Source: Thermodesulfovibrionia bacterium
GTDB lineage: Bacteria > Nitrospirota > Thermodesulfovibrionia > UBA6902 > BMS3Bbin08
Length of the DNA stretch: 50,812 nt
Direction of reading: 5' to 3'
Assembly (NCBI GenBank): GCA_030694425.1
Contig: JAUXYI010000047.1
Location: 1 to 50,812 of the forward strand
Position numbers and translations under genes: made by a program. Numbering within the stretch: the stretch's first letter is position 1; each line of letters opens with the position of its first letter. The notes under the pieces are model-generated. The model was not told the DNA's origin. It ran no database searches and saw only the letters and a program-made list of their open reading frames with translations. This document shows positions 50,778 through 50,812 of the stretch, piece after piece.

Positions 50778-50812
50778 TGAAAACATTTTTTGACAGGAGG
50801 TTTAAAATGATA
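50777..50812 (+). CDS. Start of a gene cut by the window end
   Basis: ATG at 50777 (TAGGAGG upstream) opens a frame 'MKTFFDRRFKMI'. An in-frame ATG at 50807 has its own ribosome site AGGAGG (50795-50800), so the real start may be 50807. Nothing can be said on function. Confidence 0.4.
   Translation, partial: MKTFFDRRFKMI

Overview
The window reads as a chromosomal segment of an AT-rich, Gram-negative-type anaerobe. Evidence is a complete bacterial Wood-Ljungdahl carbonyl branch (acetyl-CoA synthase, CO dehydrogenase, corrinoid protein), pyruvate phosphate dikinase, ThyX, lipoproteins, PEP-CTERM proteins and an O-antigen ligase. This combination fits Nitrospirota (Thermodesulfovibrio-like) or Desulfobacterota-like lineages. 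There is no rRNA or other phylogenetic marker strong enough to settle it, so the lineage is inference. TTG starts and dispersed palindromic repeats are frequent throughout.

Layout. 0.2-5.6 kb: O-antigen ligase/TPR protein, LamG lipoprotein, alkaline-phosphatase-superfamily enzyme. 5.6-6.7 kb: decayed intergenic DNA. 6.7-14 kb: housekeeping genes (site-2 protease, trpS, zinc-ribbon mini-protein, TPR protein, VTT membrane protein, ppdK, thyX). 14.2-24.6 kb: an accessory zone with an intact IS30 element, a GIY-YIG nuclease embedded in palindromic repeats, vapBC pairs, broken antitoxins, cooC, a duplicated GACA-microsatellite/terminator module, an M23 peptidase, a PEP-CTERM protein and a lipoprotein. 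The zone ends in a scar holding the tail of vapC and the tail of a cooC gene.

24.7-38 kb: acsE-acsD-acsC-acsB-acsA(cooS), followed by a NuoE/NuoF/NuoF-C-terminal-like/NuoG-like set. Together these would make the carbonyl branch of acetyl-CoA synthesis or oxidation plus a soluble NAD(P)H- and ferredoxin-handling flavoprotein complex. Nearly every gene junction in this operon carries a different palindromic repeat.

38-42.3 kb: a Phd/ParE toxin-antitoxin pair, a YacP-like NYN protein, a Crp/Fnr regulator with a DUF2007-type protein read from an apparently leaderless promoter, and two secreted PEP-CTERM-associated proteins. 42.6-50.8 kb: a sulfur, metal or organometal handling cluster. It holds arsR, a thioredoxin-like protein with an in-frame UGA (probable selenocysteine), a TSUP transporter, a DsrE-like protein, a membrane protein, a second arsR, an RND exporter, a secreted protein, a rhodanese and a YeeE/YedE transporter. 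A shared palindrome lies in front of at least three of these units.

The most interesting signals are: (1) the probable selenoprotein in an ArsR-controlled operon resembling SAO-type neighbourhoods; (2) the palindromic operator shared across that cluster; (3) the vapC/cooC scar next to the acs operon; (4) dispersed repeats inserted in frame into thyX, the nuoG-like gene and the RND gene; and (5) the GIY-YIG gene bounded by, and partly encoded in, the same palindromic repeat that is scattered through the window.
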